Positions 8,087 through 17,560 of a DNA stretch of 64,000 nucleotides are shown here, piece by piece. Numbering within the stretch: the stretch's first letter is position 1; every line of letters starts with the position of its first letter. The stretch comes from Kordiimonas pumila (GTDB lineage Bacteria > Pseudomonadota > Alphaproteobacteria > Sphingomonadales > Kordiimonadaceae): contig NZ_CP061205.1 of NCBI RefSeq assembly GCF_015240255.1, positions 1,054,001 through 1,118,000 of the forward strand, given 5' to 3'. The translations under genes were made by a program, and so were the position numbers. The notes below the pieces were generated by a model. It saw only the letters and a list, made by a program, of their open reading frames with translations. It was not told the DNA's origin and made no database searches.

Positions 8087-9496
8087 CTAAGCTGTGCGTG
8101 CGCGAATATAAACGTCTGCTGCACTTGCTGTCTCTAACACAAGGGCGCGCTGTGCCTGCCGGGAGATATCCTCCATCAGGCTGGGCCGGGTATTTAGCCA
8201 GTTTATTACAGCGTCTGGTGCCGCGATAACAAGGGGGCCGTGTGTTGTCTCGCGCCTGCCTGTGCGCACGGCTTTTTGCATAAGGCTTATTGCTGAGGCG
8301 CTTGGGCGTTCGCGCATACGGGCGGGCATCAGGTAACGGTCACGCAGGCTAAGGCCGCTGCGCTTGCGGGTAAATTCAACCAGACCAAACATGGAAATAC
8401 CCGTGTGCTGCACTGGGACACTGTCCTCCCGCATTACACGCTCTATAAGCTGCATCAGGGCCTGTGTGTGGCCTTTGCCTGTCATATCTATATAATCCAC
8501 AACAATAAGGCCTGCTAGGTCTTGAAAGCGCATATGGTAAGCAAGCGCCATTGTTGCTTCCATGTTTACGGTTAGCTTGGCTTCTGCGGCGCTCATACCT
8601 TGTAGGGCACTGCCCATATTCACATCAATGGCGGTAAGGGCGGGGGTTGGGGTAATGCTGATCCAGCCGCCAGAAGGCAGGCTAATTTTGTCGGCAAGGG
8701 CTTCTTCTATGGCTTCTTCAACACCCAGTTCTTCAAAGGCGCTTTCTGTGCCTGCTGTTTTATAAAGCGAAAGGCGTGGCAACAGGTCTGGCCACAGGCG
8801 CTGGGCTACGGTTTTTAGTGCAGCAAGGTCACTGCCGTTTTCAGTGCACACAGGTGTGTCTGTGTCAGGCACTGTGAGCAATGCTTTTTCACCAATAGAC
8901 CATCCATAAACCAGCCCTGGTTTTTCTGGTGTTGCCGTGATCGCGCTAGAAAGAGCTTTTGCCTCTGCAAGCACTGATTCGACAGACACAAGCCCGGCGC
9001 GTGACCGCACAATAAGCACGCACTGAATATCAGCAGCTCCGAGTGCAGCCTGAATGGTTTTGGCTGGTTTTGCTTCAATGTCTTTTGAAACACTAATGCG
9101 CTGTGTACCGGTTTCGGCAACAACATATCGGCCCATAAGGCGTGGGCGCGGTGTTACCACCAGCGTTTTATTATCGCCGGCTGCAGGCTCGCTTACCACT
9201 TGCACATTCAGCATCTGGCCTTCCTGCACACAGTCGCTAATGCTGCGCACTTGCCCTTTAACAAGCAGGCGTGCCCGGCGGAAATTCAAGCAGCCTTCAA
9301 TGCCATCCCCCATATCGAGAAAGGCCATGTCGAGGGTGCTATCAACCCGGGTAACACGGGCGGTATAAATCGCATCAAGCGGGCTAACGCTAATATCATC
9401 ATGGAAACGCAGGCTAAGAGGCATGCCGTCTTCATCAATATCAGAACTGCGCCAGCATCCGGGGGCAACATCGATCAGCGTAAAAGGGCCGTTCAT
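8087..9496 (-). CDS. rng: Ribonuclease E/G family endoribonuclease
   Basis: The 469-residue protein has an S1-like N-terminal region (YTARVTRV, FLDMGDGIEGCL) and the catalytic core with the Mg-binding aspartates in TAIDVN and VVDYIDM, then the FGLVEFTRKRSG block. RNase G/E enzymes cut 5'-monophosphorylated single-stranded RNA and mature rRNA. The CPxC zinc-link that joins RNase E dimers is not visible, nor is there a degradosome scaffold tail, so this is a short RNase G-type enzyme. It overlaps maf by four bases (ATGA), and yacG follows. Confidence 0.9.
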   Translation of the reverse strand: MNGPFTLIDVAPGCWRSSDIDEDGMPLSLRFHDDISVSPLDAIYTARVTRVDSTLDMAFLDMGDGIEGCLNFRRARLLVKGQVRSISDCVQEGQMLNVQVVSEPAAGDNKTLVVTPRPRLMGRYVVAETGTQRISVSKDIEAKPAKTIQAALGAADIQCVLIVRSRAGLVSVESVLAEAKALSSAITATPEKPGLVYGWSIGEKALLTVPDTDTPVCTENGSDLAALKTVAQRLWPDLLPRLSLYKTAGTESAFEELGVEEAIEEALADKISLPSGGWISITPTPALTAIDVNMGSALQGMSAAEAKLTVNMEATMALAYHMRFQDLAGLIVVDYIDMTGKGHTQALMQLIERVMREDSVPVQHTGISMFGLVEFTRKRSGLSLRDRYLMPARMRERPSASAISLMQKAVRTGRRETTHGPLVIAAPDAVINWLNTRPSLMEDISRQAQRALVLETASAADVYIRARTA

Positions 9497-10101
9497 GGTT
9501 TGTCTGTTTCTTTCAAATGGGTATGAAGCCAGCCAGCCACCTCAAACAGCGGCAAGCCAACAATGTTGCTATAAGAGCCGGACATAAAGCGTACGAAGCT
9601 GGCGGCAAGGCCTTGTATTGCATAGCCGCCTGCTTTGCCGTCCCATTCACCGCTGGCAATATACCCGCTGATTTCGGCATCTGTAAGGCGTTTGAAGGCA
9701 ACAACACTCGCAACAGATTTTACATACTGCTTGCCGCAGGGCAGCACCAGCGATATGCCAGAGATAACCCTGTGCCTGCGGCCCGATAACAGCTTGAGGC
9801 ATTTAATAGCAGTGTCGCTGTCTTCTGCCTTTGGCAAAATGCGGGCACCACATGCTACAACTGTATCTGCGGCCAAAATCACATGGCCCGCATGCTCGCG
9901 GTAAACAGTAGTCGCTTTTTCTGCGGCAATACGTTCGGCATAGATTTTTGGTTTTTCGCCCGCATGGGGCGTTTCGTCTATATCTGCCGGAATAACAGCG
10001 GCAGGTATAATGGCTATTTGCTCAAGCAACTGTAGCCGCCGCGGTGACGCGGAGGCCAAAATAAGACCAGTCTTTTCAGAAGGCTTCGCGGCGGCGGTCA
10101 T
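9493..10101 (-). CDS. maf: Maf-like nucleoside triphosphate pyrophosphatase
   Basis: The 202-residue protein shows the Maf signature ASASPRR near residue 17 and the conserved DTVV block with later K and E residues. Maf enzymes hydrolyse non-canonical or excess nucleoside triphosphates to monophosphates and are linked with septum formation. Its stop overlaps the rng start by four bases, suggesting coupling. It lies 15 bases downstream of infA. The family assignment is firm; the exact base preference (dTTP/UTP versus modified pyrimidines) cannot be told here. Confidence 0.93.
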   Translation of the reverse strand: MTAAAKPSEKTGLILASASPRRLQLLEQIAIIPAAVIPADIDETPHAGEKPKIYAERIAAEKATTVYREHAGHVILAADTVVACGARILPKAEDSDTAIKCLKLLSGRRHRVISGISLVLPCGKQYVKSVASVVAFKRLTDAEISGYIASGEWDGKAGGYAIQGLAASFVRFMSGSYSNIVGLPLFEVAGWLHTHLKETDKP

Positions 10102-10116
10102 AAAGCCACCGGTATC

Positions 10117-10335
10117 TTATTTGAAGCGATAAGTAATACGGCCTTTGGTCAGGTCGTAGGGCGTCAGTTCTACAAGAACATCATCACCAGCAAGAACACG
10201 AATGCGGTTCTTGCGCATTTTACCAGCTGTATGACCCAGAATTTCATGGTCATTTTCCAGCTTTACCCGGAACATAGCGTTAGGCAACAGTTCAGTGACT
10301 GTGCCGCGCATCTCAAGTACTTCTTCTTTAGCCAT
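10117..10335 (-). CDS. infA: Translation initiation factor IF-1
   Basis: This is the typical 72-residue IF-1, a single OB-fold that binds the 30S A site. It begins [13 protein letters not shown] and ends [10 protein letters not shown]. The ATG at 10335 is preceded by AAGGAG at ideal distance. An in-frame upstream extension of 56 codons has no IF-1 similarity and was not used. It sits between the tyrosine-phosphatase-like gene and maf on the same strand. Confidence 0.97.
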   Translation of the reverse strand: MAKEEVLEMRGTVTELLPNAMFRVKLENDHEILGHTAGKMRKNRIRVLAGDDVLVELTPYDLTKGRITYRFK

Positions 10336-10513
10336 CAGGGCTCCTTGTTTGTGGCTATCTCGCGGGGTGCCGAAGGTGCTTTGGCGTGGCCCGGAAAAAA
10401 TTTGCGCCCATACATGCCGCTGTTGCGTGAAAAAAGCAACATTTTTGGTGTTTTTTGGCAATAGGGGCAGGAAAAGCAGGGTGAAAGCGTGTTCTATATG
10501 CAACCAAGCGTGC

Positions 10514-10942
10514 TTATTTGCTAAAATTAAAGCGGTCTGCGATTCGACATTCGAGGTGGTCGCGTACCAGCCTGTAGCTATCCATCACCTGATTGCGGGT
10601 GCCTTCAGCGTCTGATGGGTCTGGTGTTGCCCAATATTCCAGCTTGGTTTCTGGCCCCACCATTTTAGTAAGCCGCTCGTGGCTTTCCGGTGTTAAGGCG
10701 ATTACCAGTTCAAACAGAGGCAGGTCAATGTCGGCAATGGTTTGGGCTTTGTGTTGTTCAATCTGCAAACCTTCTTCTGCCATGGCAGCTACGGTAAAGG
10801 GGTCAAGCGCGCCTGCAATCAGCCCGGCTGATTCCACAAACATACGGCGTTTGCTGTGTTTCATGGCAAGTGCTTCGGCCATGGGGCTGCGCACAGCATT
10901 CTGGTTACAGACAAACAGAACATTCTTTGGGGGCTTTGTCAT
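10514..10942 (-). CDS. Low-molecular-weight protein tyrosine phosphatase family protein
   Basis: This 142-residue protein has the P-loop CNQNAVRS (C12-x5-R18) of LMW phosphatases and arsenate reductases, and DPSD supplying the general acid Asp. It therefore probably hydrolyses phosphotyrosine or a small phosphorylated substrate in the cytoplasm. Its start overlaps the last base of the UPF0262 gene, a pairing that is common in alphaproteobacteria. Arsenate reduction is less likely because the extra resolving cysteines are not obvious. Confidence 0.85.
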   Translation of the reverse strand: MTKPPKNVLFVCNQNAVRSPMAEALAMKHSKRRMFVESAGLIAGALDPFTVAAMAEEGLQIEQHKAQTIADIDLPLFELVIALTPESHERLTKMVGPETKLEYWATPDPSDAEGTRNQVMDSYRLVRDHLECRIADRFNFSK

Positions 10943-11439
10943 TACCGAGGGCCCCTTCCATCTTTAAGGTGCAGTATACATACTAGGGTAAAAAGCCGCC
11001 GGGCGGTTTGCATATCAATTTCCACTTTGCCCTCTAGGCGTTCTTGTAATAGCTCGCTGCCTTGGTTGTGCAGGCCGCGCCTTCCCATATCAATGGCTTC
11101 AATCTGCGATGGGCTTGCAGTTTTAATCGCTTCATAATAGCTGTCACAGATGGCAAAATATTCGCGAATAATGCGGCGAAACGGGGTCATGGCGAGCCTG
11201 AAATTCATTAAAAGCTCATTGTCAGTACTTTTGACCTCAAAAGAAAGGCGGCCTTCTATGGTGCCTAAATGCAGTTTGTAAGGCCCCTCATAGCGATCAT
11301 CGGCTGATTTCACGAGGTCAAAACTGTTTTCTTCCAGAAGGTCAAAGATGGCAATACGGCGCTCGTGCTCCACATCGGCGCTCCAGCGCACAATTGTGGA
11401 TTCGTCCAAGGTTACATCTATAAGCTTCTTTTTTGTCAT
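10942..11439 (-). CDS. UPF0262 family protein
   Basis: The 165-residue protein matches the alphaproteobacterial UPF0262 family (LIDVTLDE, EHERRIAIFDLLE, GRRGLHNQGSELL, LFTLVCILH). Its biochemical function is unknown. It is consistently found between hisD and an LMW phosphatase gene, as here, which suggests a housekeeping role. It has no signal peptide or membrane segment. It starts 12 bases after hisD ends and shares one base with the next gene. Confidence 0.92.
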   Translation of the reverse strand: MTKKKLIDVTLDESTIVRWSADVEHERRIAIFDLLEENSFDLVKSADDRYEGPYKLHLGTIEGRLSFEVKSTDNELLMNFRLAMTPFRRIIREYFAICDSYYEAIKTASPSQIEAIDMGRRGLHNQGSELLQERLEGKVEIDMQTARRLFTLVCILHLKDGRGPR

Positions 11440-11451
11440 ACGGTATATTTG

Positions 11452-12744
11452 CTATGGTTTTAATCGAATAGCAACAGACAGTGCGTGTGCACCCAGCCCT
11501 TCTTCCTCGGCAAGCCGAATGGCAGCAGGGCCAACAACCCTTAGGCTTTCTTCCGTGCAGCCCACAAAGGTGGTGCGTTTCATAAAGTCATAAACACTCA
11601 GGCCACCTGAAAAACGTGCCGTTCGAGCTGTAGGCAGCACGTGATTTGGCCCAGCTACATAGTCACCGATCGCCTCAGGCGTGTGGCGGCCAAGGAAAAT
11701 GGCACCCGCATTCCTGATTTTTGCCTGCATTTCTGACGGGTTATCAATGGCCAGTTCAAGGTGCTCTGCAGCCAGCCTGTCTATCAGCGGTATGCTGTTC
11801 ATTAAAGTATCAACCACGATCACTGCACCGTAATTTGTCCAGCTTGTCTGCGCAATATCACGGCGTTTAAGGGTAGCCAAGTGGTCTTCAACCGCCATAA
11901 TAACCTGTTCGGCGTATGCAGCATCATCGGTGATCAATATACTCTGTGCGGCGGTATCGTGCTCGGCCTGCGATAAAAGGTCAGCAGCAATCCAGCGTGG
12001 GTCGTTTTTATTGTCTGCCACCACCAGAATTTCGCTGGGGCCTGCAATACTGTCGATACCAACTTTGCCAAACACCTGTCGTTTCGCCTCCGCAACAAAA
12101 GCGTTGCCGGGGCCAACGATTTTGTCAACAAGGGCAATGGTTTCTGTGCCGTAGGCGAGGGCAGCTACAGCCTGTGCGCCGCCAATGCGGTATATTTCTG
12201 TAACACCAGCTAGCCGGGCTGCTGCAAGCACCAGCGGGTTTAAAACATCGTCTGGGGTTGGCACCACCATAACCACGCGGTCCACGCCAGCAACAGAGGC
12301 TGGGATGGCATTCATCAATACAGAGGACGGATAACTTGCGGTGCCGCCAGGCACATAAAGGCCAGCCGCTTGAACAGCTTTCCAGTGCTGGCCAAGGCGC
12401 ACACCGGCATCGTCTATATAATCCAGATCGTCTGGTAGCTGTTTTTCGTGGAAAGCACGAATACGGGTTGCTGCGGTTTCAAGCGCCTGCATGGTTACTG
12501 GGTCTATCTGCTCGCAGGCCGCGTCCACTTCAGCAGCTGTAATGGCAATGCCTTTAGTGCGAGCATCGAACCGGTCAAACTTTGCGGTCAGGTCAAAAAC
12601 AGCATCGTCACCGCGTGCTTTTACATCGGCGATGATAGCCTTTACCGTGTCGCTCACATCGCTAGACGATTCGCGCTTTGCCCCCAAAAGCGCTTTAAAG
12701 CTTTCTTCAAAATCTGCGCTCTTGCTATTTAGACGCTGTACCAT
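11452..12744 (-). CDS. hisD: Histidinol dehydrogenase
   Basis: The 430-residue HisD catalyses the last two steps of histidine synthesis, L-histidinol to L-histidine, using two NAD and a zinc ion. Recognisable blocks are GLYVPGGTASYPSSVLMN, IYRIGGAQAVAALAYGT, KIVGPGNAFV, GPSEILVVAD, LLSQAEHD and GPNHVLPT, with the catalytic Glu/His pair in AAEHLEL and the zinc-ligand His in GPNH. It is full length. Its first 20 bases overlap the end of hisG, indicating translational coupling. Confidence 0.98.
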   Translation of the reverse strand: MVQRLNSKSADFEESFKALLGAKRESSSDVSDTVKAIIADVKARGDDAVFDLTAKFDRFDARTKGIAITAAEVDAACEQIDPVTMQALETAATRIRAFHEKQLPDDLDYIDDAGVRLGQHWKAVQAAGLYVPGGTASYPSSVLMNAIPASVAGVDRVVMVVPTPDDVLNPLVLAAARLAGVTEIYRIGGAQAVAALAYGTETIALVDKIVGPGNAFVAEAKRQVFGKVGIDSIAGPSEILVVADNKNDPRWIAADLLSQAEHDTAAQSILITDDAAYAEQVIMAVEDHLATLKRRDIAQTSWTNYGAVIVVDTLMNSIPLIDRLAAEHLELAIDNPSEMQAKIRNAGAIFLGRHTPEAIGDYVAGPNHVLPTARTARFSGGLSVYDFMKRTTFVGCTEESLRVVGPAAIRLAEEEGLGAHALSVAIRLKP

Positions 12745-13396
12745 CTTGGGTTGCCTCTCTGAATCGCTCTATCCAGTAACTTACTTCTTGGGGACGTGTT
12801 TTAAACGCTGGCCTATTTACCACAAGCCGCGAGGTAATATGGGTTAATACCTCAACTTCCTTCAGGTGGTTTGCTTTCAAGGTGCCACCCGTGGATACAA
12901 GATCAACAATGCGCCGCGAAAGCCCCAGTTTTGGTGCCAGTTCCATCGCGCCGTTCAGCTTGATACACTCAGCCTGAATACCGCGCTCGGCATAATATTC
13001 GCGGGTCATATTCGGGTATTTGGTAGCAACACGAATGTGCGACCATTCTTTCGGGTCTTCCTCTGCTTCATCCACCGGCATCGCAAGCGACAGGCGACAG
13101 TGGCCAATATCCAAATCAAGCGGTGAATACAGGTCAGAATAGCCAAATTCCTGCAATACATCGTTACCGACAACACCCAGATGCGCTGCGCCAAACGCTA
13201 CAAACGTGGCAGCATCAAAAGCGCGCACACGGATGATCGAGAGATTCGGGATATTGGTATCAAACTCCAGCTTGCGCGATTTCGGGTCGTCAAAATCGGC
13301 TTCGGGTTCAATGCCAGCTTTCCTTACAAGAGGCATAACCTCTTCCAGAATGCGGCCTTTTGGCAGGGCTAGTACAAGTTTTTCACTCAGTTCCAT
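12725..13396 (-). CDS. hisG: ATP phosphoribosyltransferase, short form
   Basis: The 223-residue HisG catalyses the first step of histidine synthesis, joining ATP and PRPP. Motifs include LALPKGRI at the N-terminus and the PRPP-binding DLVSTGGTLKAN. It lacks the C-terminal ACT-like regulatory domain of long HisG, so it is the short form that needs HisZ for activity and feedback control. No hisZ lies in this window. It overlaps hisD by 20 bases and follows the DUF2948 gene by 66 bases. Confidence 0.96.
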   Translation of the reverse strand: MELSEKLVLALPKGRILEEVMPLVRKAGIEPEADFDDPKSRKLEFDTNIPNLSIIRVRAFDAATFVAFGAAHLGVVGNDVLQEFGYSDLYSPLDLDIGHCRLSLAMPVDEAEEDPKEWSHIRVATKYPNMTREYYAERGIQAECIKLNGAMELAPKLGLSRRIVDLVSTGGTLKANHLKEVEVLTHITSRLVVNRPAFKTRPQEVSYWIERFREATQDGTASK

Positions 13397-13462
13397 TGGG
13401 CATTTCCACGGGGCATTGATAGCAAGAATAATAAGGCGGTTTGGTTCGCGGCTTCTGTCGTA

Positions 13463-13894
13463 TCAGGCATGATGCGGTCTGGCAATAGCTTGCCATGTAT
13501 CCGATACATCTGCGGCAACACAGTCGATTACCTCTGCCGTTATGGCAAGGCTACTACCCCCTGAAAAATTGAGTACAATTTGGGTGCTCTTTTCAGTTTC
13601 AGTGGCCTCTATGTTCAAGAGGCTTAAAATGCTCTCAGAGTTTGTGATGTCGATATTCTGGTATTGGAGTTTTTCAACACCGCGAAAATGAAATGCTGTG
13701 CGAATACGTTCGCCTTTTGGCCTGCGGAACAGGCGCTTTTTCTCCCACACAAAACGGTTGCCAATACAGGCTAGGCGTTTTTCAGCAGGCAGCCACGCAA
13801 TATCGCCCACCCGAATGGTCATATCCTGCAAGAGAGCAGATATAACAGTGAGGTCATCAGCGCTTTGCGCAATCAGTTTCAGGGGCTTGTTCAT
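13463..13894 (-). CDS. DUF2948 family protein
   Basis: This 143-residue cytoplasmic protein matches DUF2948, with the typical opening LIAQSADDLTVISALLQD and the WLPAEKR and RRPKGERIRTAFHF blocks. Its function is unknown. In alphaproteobacteria it lies between murA and hisG, as it does here, 46 bases after murA. An AGGA ribosome site sits about 14 bases before the ATG. Confidence 0.9.
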   Translation of the reverse strand: MNKPLKLIAQSADDLTVISALLQDMTIRVGDIAWLPAEKRLACIGNRFVWEKKRLFRRPKGERIRTAFHFRGVEKLQYQNIDITNSESILSLLNIEATETEKSTQIVLNFSGGSSLAITAEVIDCVAADVSDTWQAIARPHHA

Positions 13895-13940
13895 AAACCA
13901 GCAGGTTCCTTTGGTGTTCCGTTACAGACGGAATGTAAGC

Positions 13941-15221
13941 TTATGAGGCCACACGTTCAACTGCTGCGCCAACATTACGCAATTTTTCTTCCATATGCTC
14001 ATAGCCACGGTCCAGATGATAGAGCCTGTTTACGTGGGTTTCCCCTTTCGCGACAAGCCCGGCAAGGGCAAGGCTCATACTAGCCCGAAGGTCTGTTGCC
14101 ATAACAGGCGCGCCGCGCAGGCTCGATACCCCGCGCACGGTTGCACTGGCACCTGTCACTGTAATATCGGCGCCAAGCCGGGTTAGTTCTGGCACGTGCA
14201 TAAAGCGGTTTTCAAAAATAGCCTCAGTAATAACAGACGCGCCTTCAGCAACAGCCGCCAACGCCATAAACTGCGCTTGCATGTCTGTTGGGAAGCCGGG
14301 AAAAGGCTGGGTAACTATATTAAAGCCCTTGATGTGCCCGTTTGATTGCACGCGTATGCCGCCTTCTTCCACGGTAATAATGCCGCCTGCTTCTTTCAGC
14401 TTATCCAGCATTGCCTGCATATGTTTGGCAATAGCACCTTTCAGAAGCAGGTTTCCTCGTGTCATCAGCGCGGCAACCGCATAAGATCCTGCTTCAATTC
14501 GGTCAGGCATGACGGTGTAATCTGTGCCGTGTAGGCGGTCCACGCCCTCAACAGTGATTGTTTCTGTGCCAGCACCGGTTATTTTTGCGCCCATCGAATT
14601 GAGGCATGCGGCCAGATCAGCGATTTCAGGTTCGCGGGCGGCGTTTTCAATGGTGGTGGTGCCTTTGGCCAGCGCCGCCGCCATCAGGATATTTTCTGTA
14701 GCACCCACGGACGCAAACGGGAAATTCACCGTGCCGCCTTGAAGGCCCTTGGGCGCGCTTGCACGAACATAACCCTGTTCAAGGTCAATTTGGGCGCCCA
14801 GTGCCTCCAGTGCCTTTAGGTGCAGGTCGATGGGGCGGTTACCGATAGCACAGCCACCGGGCAGGGAAACAATCGCTTCGCCTGCGCGTGCCACAAGAGG
14901 ACCAAGCACCAGAATAGAGGCCCGCATTTTACGCACAATGTCATAAGGGGCGACCGTATCGTGAATGTTGCTGGCATCAAATGTTAGGCTTCGGCCTGCG
15001 TGCCCGCCCGCATTGCCGCCCGCAATTGTAACCGTGGCGCCTATGTGGTTCAGCAGATCAGACAGGGTGGTGATGTCTGCAAGGCGCGGCAGATTATTTA
15101 GCGTAACCGGCTCGTCTGTTAGCAGGCATGTGCACATAAGCGGTAATGCCGCGTTTTTTGCGCCGCTTATTTGGACCGTGCCCTCAAGCCTGTTGCCGCC
15201 CTTGATGACCAGCTTTTCCAT
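13941..15221 (-). CDS. murA: UDP-N-acetylglucosamine 1-carboxyvinyltransferase
   Basis: The 426-residue MurA transfers enolpyruvate from PEP to UDP-GlcNAc, the first committed step of peptidoglycan synthesis. The N-terminus [10 protein letters not shown], the AKNAALPLM block and the active-site loop [10 protein letters not shown] with Cys124 (the fosfomycin-reactive cysteine) are visible. I start at the ATG at 15221, which has an AAAGGA ribosome site; the longer frame would run into dcd. It heads the leftward murA-to-yacG series. Confidence 0.97.
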   Translation of the reverse strand: MEKLVIKGGNRLEGTVQISGAKNAALPLMCTCLLTDEPVTLNNLPRLADITTLSDLLNHIGATVTIAGGNAGGHAGRSLTFDASNIHDTVAPYDIVRKMRASILVLGPLVARAGEAIVSLPGGCAIGNRPIDLHLKALEALGAQIDLEQGYVRASAPKGLQGGTVNFPFASVGATENILMAAALAKGTTTIENAAREPEIADLAACLNSMGAKITGAGTETITVEGVDRLHGTDYTVMPDRIEAGSYAVAALMTRGNLLLKGAIAKHMQAMLDKLKEAGGIITVEEGGIRVQSNGHIKGFNIVTQPFPGFPTDMQAQFMALAAVAEGASVITEAIFENRFMHVPELTRLGADITVTGASATVRGVSSLRGAPVMATDLRASMSLALAGLVAKGETHVNRLYHLDRGYEHMEEKLRNVGAAVERVAS

Positions 15222-15307
15222 AGTAAATCCTTTGTGCTGTTTAAAAACAGCTATATTTATGTCCTGCGTGTCTGCAGTAAGGCAGAAAAGGGCCGTTTTT
15301 GAGGCGC

Positions 15308-15862
15308 TTACAGTTTTGGCAGGGTAACGCCGGTTTGGCCCTGATATTTCCCGGCCCGGTCGCTGTAGGCGGTTTCGCACGGTTCGTTACCTTGCAGGAA
15401 CAGGAACTGGCATGCGCCCTCATTGGCGTAAATTTTGGCGGGCAGCGGCGTGGTGTTTGAAAACTCCAGCGTTACGTGGCCTTCCCAGCCTGGCTCGAGA
15501 GGTGTGACATTCACAATAATGCCGCAGCGTGCATAGGTTGATTTGCCAAGGCAGATCACCAGCACGTCGCGCGGGATACGGAAATATTCAACGGTGCGGG
15601 CAAGGGCAAAACTGTTTGGCGGGATGATGCACACGTCTGTATCGCGGTCCACAAAGCTGTCGGTTGAAAAGTTTTTCGGGTCCACAACCGCGCTGTTTAC
15701 ATTGGTGAAAATCTTGAACTCTGGCGCAACGCGGGCATCATAGCCGTATGAGGAAAGCCCGTAAGAAATATTGCCGTCCCTGATCTGGCCATCCACAAAT
15801 GGTTCGATCATGCCGTGCTCCTGTGACATTTGTCTGATCCATTTATCGGACATAATGGCCAT
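15308..15862 (-). CDS. dcd: dCTP deaminase
   Basis: The 184-residue enzyme deaminates dCTP to dUTP, feeding dTMP synthesis. The family blocks [42 protein letters not shown] and [14 protein letters not shown] are present, including the catalytic Glu in the last one. Its length is normal. The ATG at 15862 has GGAG eight bases upstream. It lies 86 bases upstream of murA and may be co-transcribed with it. Confidence 0.97.
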   Translation of the reverse strand: MAIMSDKWIRQMSQEHGMIEPFVDGQIRDGNISYGLSSYGYDARVAPEFKIFTNVNSAVVDPKNFSTDSFVDRDTDVCIIPPNSFALARTVEYFRIPRDVLVICLGKSTYARCGIIVNVTPLEPGWEGHVTLEFSNTTPLPAKIYANEGACQFLFLQGNEPCETAYSDRAGKYQGQTGVTLPKL

Positions 15863-15972
15863 AACGTTTTCTCCGGGCGTTCATTTAATACATAGGTCAG
15901 ATTTGTAGGACACTATTTAGTAACAAACAAGCCAGTTTCTACCCTATATAGACAGGGTTGGTGCGGTGGCCG

Positions 15973-17013
15973 CTAGAACTGGGTAATAACTGTAATGCCT
16001 TTGCTTATGGCTGTGTCCATCTCCATCAGGGCAGGCACGGCGGCCTCAAGGCTTATCCTGTCACCGATTAGCCGTTGTGGTTGTAACTTTCCTGCGGCCA
16101 GCATGTCCATCAAGGCATCATAGCGATATGCCTGCATGCCGTGGCTGCCAAGAATTTCCAGTTCGTGTGCGACCACTTTATCCATGGGTATCTGCGGGGT
16201 GGCATGATCACCGATCATAAGCCCCACTTGTACATGCCGCCCACGCTTTCTGAGGTTACTAATAGAATTAAAACATGTTGCCGGGTGCCCAAGGGCATCA
16301 AGGGACAAATGCGCGCCGCCGCCTGTTATATGGCGCACAGCTTCTACAATATTTGGTGTGGCGGTGGCATTGACAGTTGCAACAGCCCCCATTTCTGATG
16401 CAAAGGCCAGCTTGTCGTCGGTTACATCAATGGCCACCACATTGGCGCCCAAGGCATTTGCTATCATAATAGCCGAAAGCCCCACGCCGCCGCAGCCATG
16501 CACGGCGACCCACTCGCCGCCCGCTACCCTGCCTTGGTCGGCGACAGCCCTAAAAGCCGTTACAAAACGGCAGCCAAGGCTCGCGGCTGTCGCGAAGTCT
16601 ATATTCTCAGGCAAGCGCACAAGGTTTGTGTCGGCATAGTCAATCGCTACATATTCAGCAAATGACCCCCAGTGTGTAAAGCCGGGCTGGAACTGGTTGT
16701 CGCAGACCTGATGGTGGCCTGCACGGCATTCGCCGCAGTGACCGCAGCCGCCCACAAAGGGCACCGTAACGCGGTCGCCTTTATGCCAGCGGGTTACCAG
16801 CGCGCCAACAGCTTCTACCGTGCCTGCAAGTTCATGCCCCGGCACATGCGGTAGTTCAATATCGGGGTCATGCCCCATCCAGCCGTGCCAGTCACTGCGG
16901 CAAAGCCCTGTGGCGTGAACTTTAACAACAACACCGTGCGCCGGGGGCGTGGGGTCTGGCATGTGCCGAACAGTGGGGGTGCCTTGAAAGGCTTCGTATA
17001 CCATGGCTTTCAT
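15973..17013 (-). CDS. Zinc-dependent alcohol dehydrogenase
   Basis: The 346-residue medium-chain dehydrogenase has the catalytic-zinc ligands CRSDWHG and PGHELAG, the structural-zinc cluster [15 protein letters not shown] and a nucleotide-binding GCGGVGLSA motif. It should oxidise an alcohol or reduce an aldehyde with NAD(P); the substrate cannot be told. Length and all zinc ligands are normal, so it should be active. It is a single gene 110 bases downstream of the end of its nearest neighbour dcd on the same strand and probably has its own promoter. Confidence 0.93.
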   Translation of the reverse strand: MKAMVYEAFQGTPTVRHMPDPTPPAHGVVVKVHATGLCRSDWHGWMGHDPDIELPHVPGHELAGTVEAVGALVTRWHKGDRVTVPFVGGCGHCGECRAGHHQVCDNQFQPGFTHWGSFAEYVAIDYADTNLVRLPENIDFATAASLGCRFVTAFRAVADQGRVAGGEWVAVHGCGGVGLSAIMIANALGANVVAIDVTDDKLAFASEMGAVATVNATATPNIVEAVRHITGGGAHLSLDALGHPATCFNSISNLRKRGRHVQVGLMIGDHATPQIPMDKVVAHELEILGSHGMQAYRYDALMDMLAAGKLQPQRLIGDRISLEAAVPALMEMDTAISKGITVITQF

Positions 17014-17082
17014 GGGTGACTCCGGGTGGGTAAATGTGCGGGTAATAAGGTGAGCAGCTAATAGAGCAGGGGGCGTGTGTTT

Positions 17083-17238
17083 TCACGAGCCATCTGTTGT
17101 TTTGCGCTCGCGGGATTGTTCCTTCCGCCGCCTTAGGTTGGCGCGCAGTGCTTCTGCAAGCCTCGCCTGTTTATCTGCTGACTTTACTTTAGGGGGTGGG
17201 CCGCCTGCTGGTGGCTGGTTTTTATCTTTATTTGTCAT
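17083..17238 (-). CDS. Small basic conserved protein
   Basis: I read a 51-residue protein: a Pro/Gly-rich start (KNQPPAGGPPPKVK) followed by a basic helix ADKQARLAEALRANLRRRK and a charged tail. Similar short proteins with 'RLAEALRANLRRRK' occur in many alphaproteobacteria near murA, but their function is unknown. It would be missed by a length cut-off. The opposite strand has a longer open frame (17075-17371), which I regard as a shadow. Confidence 0.75.
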   Translation of the reverse strand: MTNKDKNQPPAGGPPPKVKSADKQARLAEALRANLRRRKEQSRERKTTDGS

Positions 17239-17390
17239 GTCGTCAAAATGTGGCGAATCCGCAATAAATTCAAGAGAGAAAATTTGTTGGCGGAACTATG
17301 AAATAAATAACAGTTTTTCTTGCGTTCAGAGCCGCCGTATGGCAATAGGCGCGGCACGGGTATTTCACTGATATCCGCTGCCTTCTATGT

Positions 17391-17465
17391 GCTGCTGTAG
17401 CTCAGGGGTAGAGCACTCCCTTGGTAAGGGAGAGGCCGAGAGTTCGAATCTCTTCAGCAGCACCA
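17391..17465 (+). tRNA. tRNA-Thr (GGT)
   Basis: It forms a full cloverleaf: acceptor GCTGCTG/CAGCAGC, D-arm AGCTCAGGGGTAGAGC, anticodon stem CTCCC/GGGAG with loop TTGGTAA (anticodon GGT), T-arm with GTTCGAATC, and encoded CCA. It is isolated between opposing protein genes. Confidence 0.97.
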
Positions 17466-17560
17466 TTTTTCACAGCATAAATTTAACCGTTGCCCGGGCA
17501 AAATGATTACTTTTGGGTCGCAGAGAATATGTAAGGTCAAAAGGTTTTATAACAATCTCT

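Noticed and set aside
17075-17371. Plus-strand frame of 98 codons before tRNA-Thr
   Set aside because: It overlaps a better-supported 51-residue minus-strand gene with a conserved-looking basic helix.
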